Positions 1-7,453 of a stretch of DNA of 7,668 bases are shown here, one piece after another. Each line of letters opens with the position of its first letter. Position 1 is the stretch's first letter. The position numbers and the translations under genes are program-made. The stretch covers positions 1-7,668 of the forward strand of contig JAJCXU010000005.1 in NCBI GenBank assembly GCA_029263275.1. The letters run 5' to 3'. A model generated the notes under the pieces. That model ran no database searches. It had not been told where the DNA came from and saw nothing but the letters and a program-made list of their open reading frames with translations. This DNA comes from Ilumatobacter sp. GTDB taxonomy: Bacteria > Actinomycetota > Acidimicrobiia > Acidimicrobiales > Ilumatobacteraceae.

Positions 1-103
1 GTCGTTTGCGTCAGCCGAAGCGCACACCGTCACGTTCGAGAACGTGTACACCGGCCGTGAAACCAGCAGCACGATCTACGTCGCCATGTCCGCCAACGAC
101 TGA
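1..103 (+). CDS. C-terminal end of an unrecognised protein (5' truncated)
   Basis: The frame starting at base 2 is open to a TGA at 101-103 and gives the last 33 residues of a protein that begins outside the window. The visible part is rich in Thr, Ser, Val and Ala (for example HTVTFENVYTGRETSSTIYV), alternates polar and hydrophobic residues as beta-strands do, and ends in SAND. It has no membrane segment and no motif I can assign. The gene converges on the SDR gene, whose stop lies 57 bases further on, and a perfect 9-bp inverted repeat begins inside its stop codon. That this is a real gene end rests on the good codon positions and on the hairpin. Its function is unknown. Confidence 0.55.
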   Translation, partial: SFASAEAHTVTFENVYTGRETSSTIYVAMSAND

Positions 104-134
104 GTCACAGCGGGGCCGGGTACAACTGTGACTC
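102..134. terminator. Stem-loop between convergent genes, probable bidirectional terminator
   Basis: A perfect 9-bp inverted repeat (GAGTCACAG at 102-110, CTGTGACTC at 126-134) encloses a 15-nt GC-rich loop. It starts within the stop codon of the upstream plus-strand gene and ends 26 bases before the SDR stop codon on the other strand. There is no real T-run on either side, so it is not a classical intrinsic terminator. Its position between converging genes makes a termination or 3'-end-protection role the simplest reading. Confidence 0.5.
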
Positions 135-160
135 TTGCAGCGTCGCAGGAGCACTCGGGG

Positions 161-925
161 TCAGGCTTGGTCGTCGATCAATGCTTGGAGGAGTTCGCCG
201 ATGCCCTCGGGGAGCAGCGTCTCGAGCGGCGTCTCGTCGGCCTCGGCCAGGTTGGCGAGTGCGGTGACGACGTCGGCCGGGTCGAGCTGATCGGTCAGCA
301 CGATGTCGCGGACCATCTGGTTGGCGGCGAACGTCGCCTCATCTCCCGCCGGGATGTGTTCGGTGATGCCGTCGACCATCCGATCGTTGAACCCGGTGTT
401 GTATGGCCCGGGGTTGACCTTGCAGACGTCGATGCCGTGCGGGGCGAGTTCGCCGCGGAGGCTGATGGTGAATGCCTCGACCGCGTGTTTCGTCATGCAG
501 TACGGCGACGTGAGTGGCGATGCGAGTTTGCCGGCCACTGACGACACGTTGATGATGCGGCCGGACCCGCGCTCCATCATTCCGGGCACGACGGCTTGGG
601 TGAGTTCGATCATGCCGAACACGTTGACGTCGAAGATCGCCCGGACCTTCTCCATCGGCACCGTGCTCATCGGTGCCATCACTCCCATGCCGGCGTTGTT
701 GATGAGCACATCGACGTCGAGGTCCGCGGCCTGGGCAATGTCGTCGCTCGAGGTCACATCGAGCTTGATCGTCGTCAACTCAGGGTGCTCGGCGGCCAAT
801 GCGTCGGCCTGCTCCTGAGTCTCGGTCGTGGCGATGACCGAATGTCCGCGGCCGGCGAGCTCGATGGCTGCTCCCTTGCCGAAGCCGGAGCCTGCGCCTG
901 TGATGAGGATCGTTCGCTGTGTCAT
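161..925 (-). CDS. SDR family NAD(P)-dependent oxidoreductase
   Basis: This is a 254-aa classical short-chain dehydrogenase/reductase, a cytosolic NAD(P)-dependent alcohol/ketone oxidoreductase. From the chosen ATG the family signatures are complete: cofactor loop TGAGSGFG at 9-16, DV at 56-57, NNAG at 76-79, and the catalytic set Asn101, Ser129, Tyr142 and Lys146 (YCMTK) with the usual 13-residue Ser-Tyr spacing. The post-catalytic NPGPYNTGF is at 171-179. Length is typical. The frame stays open to a GTG at 991 and another ATG at 973, but those add residues unlike an SDR N-terminus and are encoded by a large inverted repeat, so the ATG at 925 followed directly by TQRTILITGAG is preferred. 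No good Shine-Dalgarno precedes it. It is the last gene of a minus-strand block headed by a Baeyer-Villiger-type monooxygenase, so oxidising an alcohol to that enzyme's ketone substrate is plausible. The substrate itself is unknown. Confidence 0.92.
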   Translation of the reverse strand: MTQRTILITGAGSGFGKGAAIELAGRGHSVIATTETQEQADALAAEHPELTTIKLDVTSSDDIAQAADLDVDVLINNAGMGVMAPMSTVPMEKVRAIFDVNVFGMIELTQAVVPGMMERGSGRIINVSSVAGKLASPLTSPYCMTKHAVEAFTISLRGELAPHGIDVCKVNPGPYNTGFNDRMVDGITEHIPAGDEATFAANQMVRDIVLTDQLDPADVVTALANLAEADETPLETLLPEGIGELLQALIDDQA

Positions 926-945
926 CGGCCGAGTGTTCCACAGGA

Positions 946-999
946 TCGTTTGCGTCACGATATTGGTGCGCATACCAGCCAATTTCGTCACGCAAACGA
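946..999. repeat. 54-bp inverted repeat upstream of the SDR gene, candidate operator
   Basis: Bases 946-966 and the reverse complement of 979-999 match at 19 of 21 positions, around a 12-bp centre (TGCGCATACCAG). Each outer 15-bp part (946-960 and 985-999) is itself flanked by TCGT/ACGA and carries CGTCACG or CGTGACG. The structure can be read as two operator-like sites facing each other, or as one long hairpin. It ends 20 bp upstream of the SDR start codon. A -10-like TATCGT for the SDR lies inside it (minus strand, bases 962-957). No T-run follows, which argues against a terminator. A regulator-binding site is inferred; the repeat itself is seen directly. Confidence 0.6.
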
Positions 1000-1000
1000 C

Positions 1001-1043
1001 GTGGGGAGGTGCGGAGTGGGGATGTGGGGGGATGGAGGGAGAG
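1001..1043 (-). promoter_or_regulatory. C-rich, G-poor transcript tract, possible Rho-utilisation (rut-like) region
   Basis: Read on the minus strand, the 43 bases directly after the stop codon of the small hypothetical gene hold 29 C, 7 T, 6 A and a single G. This is far from the local composition. C-rich, G-poor, unstructured RNA is the known loading substrate of Rho, so Rho-dependent termination between the hypothetical gene and the SDR is a fair guess. The same tract puts four G-runs on the plus strand (1003-1006, 1018-1021, 1026-1031, 1037-1039), a potential G-quadruplex. The skew is seen; both roles are inferred. Confidence 0.4.
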
Positions 1044-1322
1044 TCAGCGGGAGCGGCGGAACAGGACGGCGACGCGGGTGCCGATGCGGCGCCACCACGA
1101 CGGCGTGGCTTCGACCATCGGGTCCGGCGGTGCGAGGTGCACGATGCTCGGCGGCATCCACGTGACGGTGTAGATGATCGGCGCGGCCCAGACGTTGCTC
1201 CGCTTCAGCGTCGACAGAGCCGGTGCAGGCCACGGTGACCACACCGGGCCAATGGGGCTCGGGGCGACGTCGATCCACCGGATGCCGGTGGGCGCAGGAA
1301 GCAGTTGAAACGGGGTACTCAC
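1044..1322 (-). CDS. Small Trp/Pro-rich hypothetical protein
   Basis: I do not recognise this 92-aa protein. Reading from the GTG at 1322 the third codon positions are overwhelmingly G or C, as in the neighbouring real genes, which is the main reason to call it. Composition is odd: about 16 prolines and 7 tryptophans. The N-terminal half carries repeated Pro/Trp phrases such as SPIGPVWSPWPAPA; a hydrophobic middle (WAAPIIYTVTWMPPSIVHLA) follows; the tail from WWRR onward is strongly basic and ends FRRSR. There is no clear signal peptide or full-length membrane helix. The frame is open up to a GTG at 1373, so an N-terminus 17 residues longer is possible. Neither start has a convincing Shine-Dalgarno. 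It lies between the monooxygenase and SDR genes on the same strand, 89 bases after the former, and could be cotranscribed with them. Confidence 0.55.
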   Translation of the reverse strand: MSTPFQLLPAPTGIRWIDVAPSPIGPVWSPWPAPALSTLKRSNVWAAPIIYTVTWMPPSIVHLAPPDPMVEATPSWWRRIGTRVAVLFRRSR

Positions 1323-1323
1323 T

Positions 1324-1338
1324 TGAAAGTCAGTTTCA
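1324..1338. repeat. Short palindrome TGAAA-N5-TTTCA at the start of the hypothetical gene
   Basis: A perfect 5-bp inverted repeat with a 5-bp spacer (TGAAAGTCAGTTTCA on the plus strand) lies one base upstream of the GTG at 1322. The size fits a dimeric-repressor half-site pair, and its placement would overlap the ribosome-binding region. A 10-bp match can arise by chance, so this is a weak call. Confidence 0.3.
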
Positions 1339-1380
1339 CACGTCAGAATCTGTCGAACGTGGATACCCAACACCGGGCAG

Positions 1381-1411
1381 AGTTACGAAAGGGGCCTGAC
1401 CCCATGGGTAA

Positions 1412-1413
<2 letters not shown>
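1381..1413 (-). terminator. Nested stem-loop at the monooxygenase stop codon, probable terminator
   Basis: Outer arms AGTTAC (1381-1386) and GTAACT (1408-1413) are perfect complements. An inner GGGG (1391-1394) pairs with CCCC (1400-1403) around a 5-nt loop. The outer arm overlaps the TAG stop of the monooxygenase gene (1412-1414). In the minus-strand transcript the inner GC stem is followed by TTTC, a short U-tract, so the inner stem looks like an intrinsic terminator and the outer arms make a longer imperfect hairpin. Confidence 0.5.
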
Positions 1414-3211
<1,798 letters not shown>

Positions 3212-3217
3212 GGTTGC

Positions 3218-3223
3218 ACAGTA
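3218..3223 (-). promoter_or_regulatory. Candidate -10 element of the monooxygenase gene (leaderless)
   Basis: TACTGT on the minus strand fits the TANNNT pattern of actinobacterial -10 elements and is followed by exactly six bases (GCAACC) before the ATG at 3211. Transcription would start at the A of the start codon. No clear -35 is visible. Confidence 0.4.
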
Positions 3224-3275
3224 CAAACAACTCCGAGATGGATCGGGGTCGAAGCGCGGCCGAATCGGTGGGGAG

Positions 3276-3281
3276 TAGGTT
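3276..3281 (+). promoter_or_regulatory. Candidate -10 element upstream of sdaA
   Basis: TAGGTT fits TANNNT and lies seven bases before a GTG at 3289. That GTG opens a 36-codon frame ending at 3399, which overlaps the sdaA start. The element would give sdaA a leader of about 98 nt. No -35 is clear, and the call rests on one short motif. Confidence 0.28.
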
Positions 3282-3386
3282 CGGCGACGTGACTTCGTTG
3301 GGGGTGGTGTTGGCCAACGACACTGCGGTCATCCGTCGCGGCGGTCATGTCCTGGCCGTCGCACCACATCTCGATCGGACGTCGTC

Positions 3387-4838
3387 ATGGAATCGCTGAG
3401 CGTGTTCGACATGTTGAAGATCGGTGTGGGCCCTTCGAGTTCGCACACGCTCGGTCCCTGGCGAGCAGTGCAGCGATGGATGGGTGAACTCGCTGATGAG
3501 TTGGCTGACCATGGCGGGCTGTCTGCCGTCGACCACGTCGAGGTGCACTTGTACGGGTCGCTGGCGCTGACGGGGCAGGGGCACGCCACCGACCAGGCCA
3601 TTGCGCTCGCGTTGCTGGGCTTCGAGCCAGAAACGGTCGACGTCGCTGGCGTCGCCGAATATGTGCACGACCTGGCGGCAATCAAGACTCTGTCGTCGTT
3701 GGCTGGTGTGGCGGCCGAGGTCGCCTTCGACATGGCCTCGGACATCGTGTTCCACATCGACGAACGCCTCCGAGGCCACGCCAACGGTTTGACGTGTCGT
3801 GCGTACGTCCGCTCGCGCGAGTTCTCGTCGTCGTACTACTCGGTCGGTGGGGGATTTGTCGTCGGTGAGGAGGAAGTACCGGGCGCAGCTGGCTTCGTTG
3901 CGCTCCCTCACCCGTCGCAGACTCCCGACGAACTCGGTGTGCACTGCGCCGAACGCGACTGCTCGATCGCGGACGTCGTCTGGACAAACGAACAGGCGTG
4001 GCGCTCCGAGGACGAGATCCGTCAGGGGCTCCGAGCAATTTGGCACGTGATGCTCGATGGCGTGTACCGCGGCTGTCACACCGACGGGGTCCTGCCCGGC
4101 GGGTTGGACGTGCGCCGTCGTGCCGCCCCGCTGTCGCGGCGTCTGCTCACCGTCGACGATGTCTGTGCCGACGCGGACACACCGGATGCCTGGGTCGAAC
4201 TGATTCGCGGTCGTGACTTCCGGTTCGCCGAGGTGCTCCAATGGGTCAGCACCTTCGCCATGGCGGTGAATGAGGAGAACGCTGACCTCGGACGGGTGGT
4301 CACGGCACCGACTAACGGTGCGGCTGGGGTGATCCCCGCAGTGCTGCTCTACCACGTCTGTTTCTCCGCCGAGCCGGTGAGCGAGGCACAGATCATCGAC
4401 TTCCTCCTCGTCGCCGGCGAGGTCGGAACGCTCTTCAAGAAGGGGGCCACGATTTCGGCAGCGATGGGCGGTTGTCAGGCTGAGGTCGGTGTCTCGAGCG
4501 CGATGGCGGCCGCTGCGCTCGCCGAGGCGCTCGGCGGAACCGTCGCCCAATCACTGATGGCCGCAGAGATCGCGATGGAACACCACCTCGGCATGACCTG
4601 TGACCCGGTGGGTGGGCTCGTGCAAGTCCCGTGCATCGAGCGCAACACTATGGGTGCCGTGAAGGCCATCAATGCAGCCGAACTTGCGGTTGCGAGCAAC
4701 CCCGACGACGCCCGCGTCTCGCTCACCGATGTGATCCGCACGCTGCGCGAGACAGCCGAGGACATGTCGGATCGCTACAAGGAGACCAGCCAGGGCGGCC
4801 TCGCAGTGAACGTGTCGGTACGCGTCCCCGAGTGCTGA
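3387..4838 (+). CDS. sdaA: L-serine ammonia-lyase, iron-sulfur-dependent, single-chain
   Basis: This 483-aa cytosolic enzyme deaminates L-serine to pyruvate and ammonia using a [4Fe-4S] cluster. The N-terminal beta domain opens with [17 protein letters not shown] (5-21), the family hallmark. The catalytic alpha domain follows, with APTNGAAG at 307-314. The three cluster cysteines are Cys363 (GGCQAE), Cys405 (MTCDPVGG) and Cys416 (VPCIERN). Their spacing of 42 and 11 residues equals that of Cys343/385/396 in the Legionella pneumophila enzyme. The last residue is Cys483, matching the C-terminal cysteine that in the Legionella structure reaches into the active site and binds the cluster. Alpha and beta parts are fused in one chain and length is normal. 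The ATG at 3387 is fixed by alignment; its Shine-Dalgarno is poor. The gene diverges from the monooxygenase and precedes a membrane-protein gene by 89 bp. Confidence 0.96.
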   Translation: MESLSVFDMLKIGVGPSSSHTLGPWRAVQRWMGELADELADHGGLSAVDHVEVHLYGSLALTGQGHATDQAIALALLGFEPETVDVAGVAEYVHDLAAIKTLSSLAGVAAEVAFDMASDIVFHIDERLRGHANGLTCRAYVRSREFSSSYYSVGGGFVVGEEEVPGAAGFVALPHPSQTPDELGVHCAERDCSIADVVWTNEQAWRSEDEIRQGLRAIWHVMLDGVYRGCHTDGVLPGGLDVRRRAAPLSRRLLTVDDVCADADTPDAWVELIRGRDFRFAEVLQWVSTFAMAVNEENADLGRVVTAPTNGAAGVIPAVLLYHVCFSAEPVSEAQIIDFLLVAGEVGTLFKKGATISAAMGGCQAEVGVSSAMAAAALAEALGGTVAQSLMAAEIAMEHHLGMTCDPVGGLVQVPCIERNTMGAVKAINAAELAVASNPDDARVSLTDVIRTLRETAEDMSDRYKETSQGGLAVNVSVRVPEC

Positions 4839-4843
4839 CGGGC

Positions 4844-4857
4844 CGGGCGGTCGCCCG
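4844..4857 (+). terminator. Short GC hairpin after sdaA, weak terminator candidate
   Basis: CGGGCG (4844-4849) and CGCCCG (4852-4857) are perfect complements separated by two bases, starting six bases after the sdaA stop. In RNA it would fold with a slightly shorter stem. No U-tract follows, so termination here would be partial at best. Confidence 0.3.
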
Positions 4858-4901
4858 AACGGCAGCGGTGTCCAATGACACCCTGGCCTGACCTCTCCCG
4901 A

Positions 4902-4916
4902 CGGCATTTGATGCCG
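4902..4916 (+). repeat. Perfect 6-bp hairpin just upstream of the membrane-protein start
   Basis: CGGCAT (4902-4907) and ATGCCG (4911-4916) pair around a TTG loop and end 11 bases before the GTG at 4928. It may be a second sdaA 3'-end hairpin. Its last base is also the first base of a -10-like GATACT (4916-4921). There is no T-run. Confidence 0.35.
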
Positions 4917-4921
4917 ATACT
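4916..4921 (+). promoter_or_regulatory. Weak -10-like element of the membrane-protein gene
   Basis: GATACT matches TATAAT at four of six positions and ends exactly six bases before the GTG at 4928, the spacing expected of a leaderless gene. It lacks the leading T of TANNNT and has no -35 partner. It counts only as mild support for the 4928 start. Confidence 0.2.
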
Positions 4922-4927
4922 TCATGG

Positions 4928-5710
4928 GTGACAATCAACGGCCCCAAGCGGCGACTCCGCCCACTCAGGTATCGGCTGACCCGCCGCGCCTGGTCGCGTG
5001 CTGGTGCTGTCGCCGAGGTGCTGCAGTCGGGCACGACTCGTCGAGTGCTCACGCTCGGCACTCGTTCGGCGCTGCTCGTCGTTGGCTCGGCGTTGATCGC
5101 CATGTCCGTCGCGATCACGTTGTGGACTGAACTCGGTCCGGGCCCGCTCGATGTGTTCATCGGCGCAGTCCGCCATCACACCGGGCTCCCGATTTCGATT
5201 GCCGTCTGGGCGACGGTCGGCACGCTGATCGTCATCGCCGCGGCCCTTGGCCGCCGCCCCGGACCCGGCACGTTCATCTCGCCACTGCTGATCGGTCCGG
5301 TTCTGCAAGCGGCTCTCGCTGCCTTGGAGTCGTTCGCCGCTCCGGATTCGATCGTCGTCCGTTTGCTCCTGCAGTGCGTTGCTATCGCGGGCATCGGCAT
5401 CGGTGCCGGCGCACTCATCGTCTCGGGTCTCGGTGCTGGCTCGGGGGAACTGCTCGCCAGTGCCGCCTCGGACCGGATGCAGCGTCCAGAGACCGCGGTG
5501 CGCTTCGCCTGCGAGTTCACCTGGATCGCTCTCGGCGTGGCGCTGGGTGGACCAGCGGGTGTCGGCACCTTGATGGTTGCGGCGGCTGTTGGGCCGGCGG
5601 TGGCCAAGGGTTACGTCGTCGTCGATGCCCTCGCGGCCAGGTCTGCACGCGGCATCGACAAGGGGCTCGCTGCCGTCAGTGCAACGGCGCGAGTACTCGT
5701 CGACGCGTGA
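4928..5710 (+). CDS. YczE/YyaS/YitT-type integral membrane protein
   Basis: This 260-aa inner-membrane protein resembles the YczE family (COG2364-like), whose biochemical role is not established. An arginine-rich cytoplasmic N-terminus (residues 1-46) is followed by hydrophobic segments at roughly 47-66, 88-107, 116-136, 145-167, 193-207 and 210-228. Family-type conserved turns are GPGPLDVF at 70-77, RRPGPGT at 109-115, GLGAGSGELL at 167-176, the RPETAVRFACE stretch at 186-196 and GGPAGVGT at 207-214. The GTG start at 4928 has no Shine-Dalgarno. An out-of-frame ATG four bases upstream leads to an unrelated frame and is rejected. The gene follows sdaA on the same strand, but two hairpins separate them. 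Its 3' end overlaps the convergent metal permease gene by 35 bp. A transport role is only a guess. Confidence 0.85.
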   Translation: MTINGPKRRLRPLRYRLTRRAWSRAGAVAEVLQSGTTRRVLTLGTRSALLVVGSALIAMSVAITLWTELGPGPLDVFIGAVRHHTGLPISIAVWATVGTLIVIAAALGRRPGPGTFISPLLIGPVLQAALAALESFAAPDSIVVRLLLQCVAIAGIGIGAGALIVSGLGAGSGELLASAASDRMQRPETAVRFACEFTWIALGVALGGPAGVGTLMVAAAVGPAVAKGYVVVDALAARSARGIDKGLAAVSATARVLVDA

Positions 5711-6524
5711 CCGCACGCAGCTCGATCACGGTCAACACCACGAAGAACTGAGCGACAGCGACGCCGGCGATGGTGGCCGATGCGGCGGTGTTGTGGTGGT
5801 AGCTGACGACCAGCCCGATCAGGACGGACAGCCAGCCGAAGAGCACGGCGACGACCATTGCCACCGGGATCCGGCGGACGATCAGCACCGCCGTTGCCGG
5901 GGGAGCCACGAGAAACCCGAACACGAGCAGCGTGCCGACGACACGAAAGCTCGACACGACCGAGAGTGCGAGCAGGGTGAGGAGCGCAGCGTGGGCCAGC
6001 CCCGGCCGCAGGCCAAGTGTTTCGGCCTTGTCGCGATTTACCGCGAGCGCAAGGAATGAGCGGTGTCCGGCGATGAGGCCGACGGTCGTGATCGCCAAGG
6101 TCACGATGCCGAGCCTGATCTCGTTGCTGCGGACACCGAGGACATCACCGAAGAGGAACCCGGTGAGGTCGCCAGCGAACGTGGCTTCACGGCTGAGGAT
6201 GATGACGCCGAGCGCGAGCATGCCGACAAACAGCAGTCCGATGCCGGTGTCGTCCGCCAGTCGCGTGGTGCGGTTGACGAGGTTGACGCCACCGACCATC
6301 ACCATGGCGCTGACCATTGCGCCGAGCGTCAGGTCGTAGCCCCAGATCGCGGCCAACGCGATGCCCGGCAGCACGCCGTGCGCCAGCGCGTCGCCGAAGA
6401 AGGCCAGTCCGCGCACCACGACCCACGTGCCGACGAGCGCGGTGATCGTCGCGGCGAGCAGCCCGCCGATGAGCGCGCGGCGGGTGATGTTTGATCCGAA
6501 GGCGTCGAGGATGAGGTCGAACAT
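5676..6524 (-). CDS. Metal (Zn/Mn) ABC transporter permease
   Basis: This 282-aa integral membrane subunit of the ABC-3 family (ZnuB/MntB/SitC-like) forms the translocation path for Zn2+, Mn2+ or Fe2+. Hydrophobic segments fill nearly the whole chain, consistent with eight or so helices. The family signature GDALAHGVLPG is at 44-54 and its wording is closer to MntB/SitC-type than to Gram-negative ZnuB permeases. GFLFGDVLGV and the later LVAPPATAVL stretch are also characteristic. It lies 14 bp downstream of the binding-protein gene, in the same operon, with an AGGGA Shine-Dalgarno seven bases before its ATG. No ATPase gene follows on this strand; the 3' end overlaps the convergent membrane-protein gene. 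The likely ATPase is divergent at the window end. Metal specificity is not decided by the sequence. Confidence 0.93.
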   Translation of the reverse strand: MFDLILDAFGSNITRRALIGGLLAATITALVGTWVVVRGLAFFGDALAHGVLPGIALAAIWGYDLTLGAMVSAMVMVGGVNLVNRTTRLADDTGIGLLFVGMLALGVIILSREATFAGDLTGFLFGDVLGVRSNEIRLGIVTLAITTVGLIAGHRSFLALAVNRDKAETLGLRPGLAHAALLTLLALSVVSSFRVVGTLLVFGFLVAPPATAVLIVRRIPVAMVVAVLFGWLSVLIGLVVSYHHNTAASATIAGVAVAQFFVVLTVIELRAVTRRRVLAPLH

Positions 6525-6531
6525 GATGAGG

Positions 6532-6536
6532 TCCCT
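6532..6536 (-). promoter_or_regulatory. Shine-Dalgarno of the permease gene
   Basis: AGGGA on the minus strand lies seven bases upstream of the ATG at 6524, inside the 14-bp gap after the binding-protein stop codon. It is the clearest ribosome-binding site in the window and fixes the permease start. Confidence 0.6.
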
Positions 6537-6538
6537 GT

Positions 6539-7447
6539 TCAGCGCAGTGCGCTGGCGATGCGCTGGGCGTTGACGGTCATCATGCCGATGTAGGTGTCGG
6601 CGCCGCTTCCTGGTTCACCGAGACTCTCGGTGTAGAGCTCGACGACCTGGAAATCGTGTCCCAATTCGTCGGCGAGCGCTTGGGCGAGTTCGTCCGAGTT
6701 GGTCGAGTCGGAGAAGATCGCGCGCACATCCTGGGTCCGAATCACCTGGAGGACGCCGTCGAGGTCGGCCGCTGACGCCTCTGCGCTGGTGCTGACCGAC
6801 GGAATGATGGTGTCGATCACGTTGAATTCGTATCGGTCAGCGAAGTGTCCGAGCGAGTCGTGGTTCGTCACGAGGTTCCGCGACAGCGCACTCGTCGTCT
6901 TGAATTCGTTCTCGATCGTGTCGTGGAGGTCATCCAGCTGTTCGGTGTAACGGTCGACGTTCTGTTGGACATCGCCGATCGGGATGCCCGTCGTTTCCGC
7001 GACCGCTTGCGGGAGCGCAGCGAACACTTCGGCCATCAGCACCGGGTCGAGCCAGACGTGGGGGTCGCCACCTTCTTGGGGTTCGAGCGGCCCGGCGAGT
7101 GTGAACGCCACCGCTCCGGCGTCGATGGCGTTGTCGATGATGTCGCCCATGCTCGCTTCGTATCCGAGCCCGTTCACCACGAGCAGGTCTGCGTTCTCCA
7201 TCGTCTCGGCCTGCTTCGCTGACGGAGCGAACTGGTGGGCGTCGGCACCGACCGGCACGATCACGTCCACCGCGAGGGAGGAGCCAACGAGGTCGCCGAG
7301 CGCAGCGGTGACCATGTCGCCAGCGATGCTCGTGGTCACGACAATCGAGGGGAGATCTTGGCTGTTGGATGCGCCGTCGCCGGAGGATCCGCAGGCACTG
7401 AGCGCGAGTGCTGCGGCAATCGCCAAAGAAGTGAGAACGTTTCTCAT
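6539..7447 (-). CDS. Metal ABC transporter substrate-binding lipoprotein (ZnuA/MntA-like)
   Basis: This 302-aa exported solute-binding protein of cluster A-I captures Zn2+ or Mn2+ for the adjacent permease. A lipoprotein signal peptide ends in the lipobox LSAC, with Cys19 as the lipidated residue and a Gly/Ser-rich linker after it. The expected metal ligands are His71 (DAHQFAPS), His130 (DPHVWLDP), His196 (TNHDSLGHF) and Asp247 (IFSDSTN). Histidine at the third position is usual in zinc binders, whereas manganese binders often have Glu there. The histidine-rich loop typical of many ZnuA proteins is missing; the stretch before His130 is short and acidic. The ATG at 7447 gives a complete signal peptide and has a TANNNT element exactly six bases upstream, so a leaderless mRNA is likely. 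Zinc is the better guess on ligands, but manganese is not excluded. Confidence 0.94.
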   Translation of the reverse strand: MRNVLTSLAIAAALALSACGSSGDGASNSQDLPSIVVTTSIAGDMVTAALGDLVGSSLAVDVIVPVGADAHQFAPSAKQAETMENADLLVVNGLGYEASMGDIIDNAIDAGAVAFTLAGPLEPQEGGDPHVWLDPVLMAEVFAALPQAVAETTGIPIGDVQQNVDRYTEQLDDLHDTIENEFKTTSALSRNLVTNHDSLGHFADRYEFNVIDTIIPSVSTSAEASAADLDGVLQVIRTQDVRAIFSDSTNSDELAQALADELGHDFQVVELYTESLGEPGSGADTYIGMMTVNAQRIASALR

Positions 7448-7453
7448 ATTGGT

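Noticed and set aside
2..13. A 12-bp match (TCGTTTGCGTCA) to the arm of the SDR upstream repeat at 946-957
   Set aside because: It lies inside the coding end of the first gene, diverges right after 12 bp, and a 12-bp match within a GC-rich 7.7-kb window is compatible with chance.
926..991. N-terminal extension of the SDR to the GTG at 991 or ATG at 973
   Set aside because: The extra residues precede the normal SDR start and are encoded by the inverted repeat. The ATG at 925 gives the usual distance to TGAGSGFG.
946..999. Reading the inverted repeat as the ends of a small transposable element
   Set aside because: Only 12 bp lie between the arms, and no flanking target duplication is visible.
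988..1278. Alternative minus-strand frame over the small hypothetical gene
   Set aside because: Its third codon positions and His/Arg/Pro-rich product fit a shadow frame. The frame ending at 1044 has the better codon bias.
3212..3386. Riboswitch (for example glycine or serine-related) ahead of sdaA
   Set aside because: I could not identify a conserved aptamer core or a stable multi-stem fold in the 175-bp gap by eye.
3345..4550. Open minus-strand frame of about 400 codons opposite sdaA
   Set aside because: sdaA is unmistakable. The antisense product is rich in Arg, Asp and His with no domain-like pattern.
4922..5716. Minus-strand frame of 264 codons opposite the YczE-like gene
   Set aside because: It is a hydrophilic low-complexity Arg/Asp/Gly product, opposite a gene with clear membrane segments and family turns.
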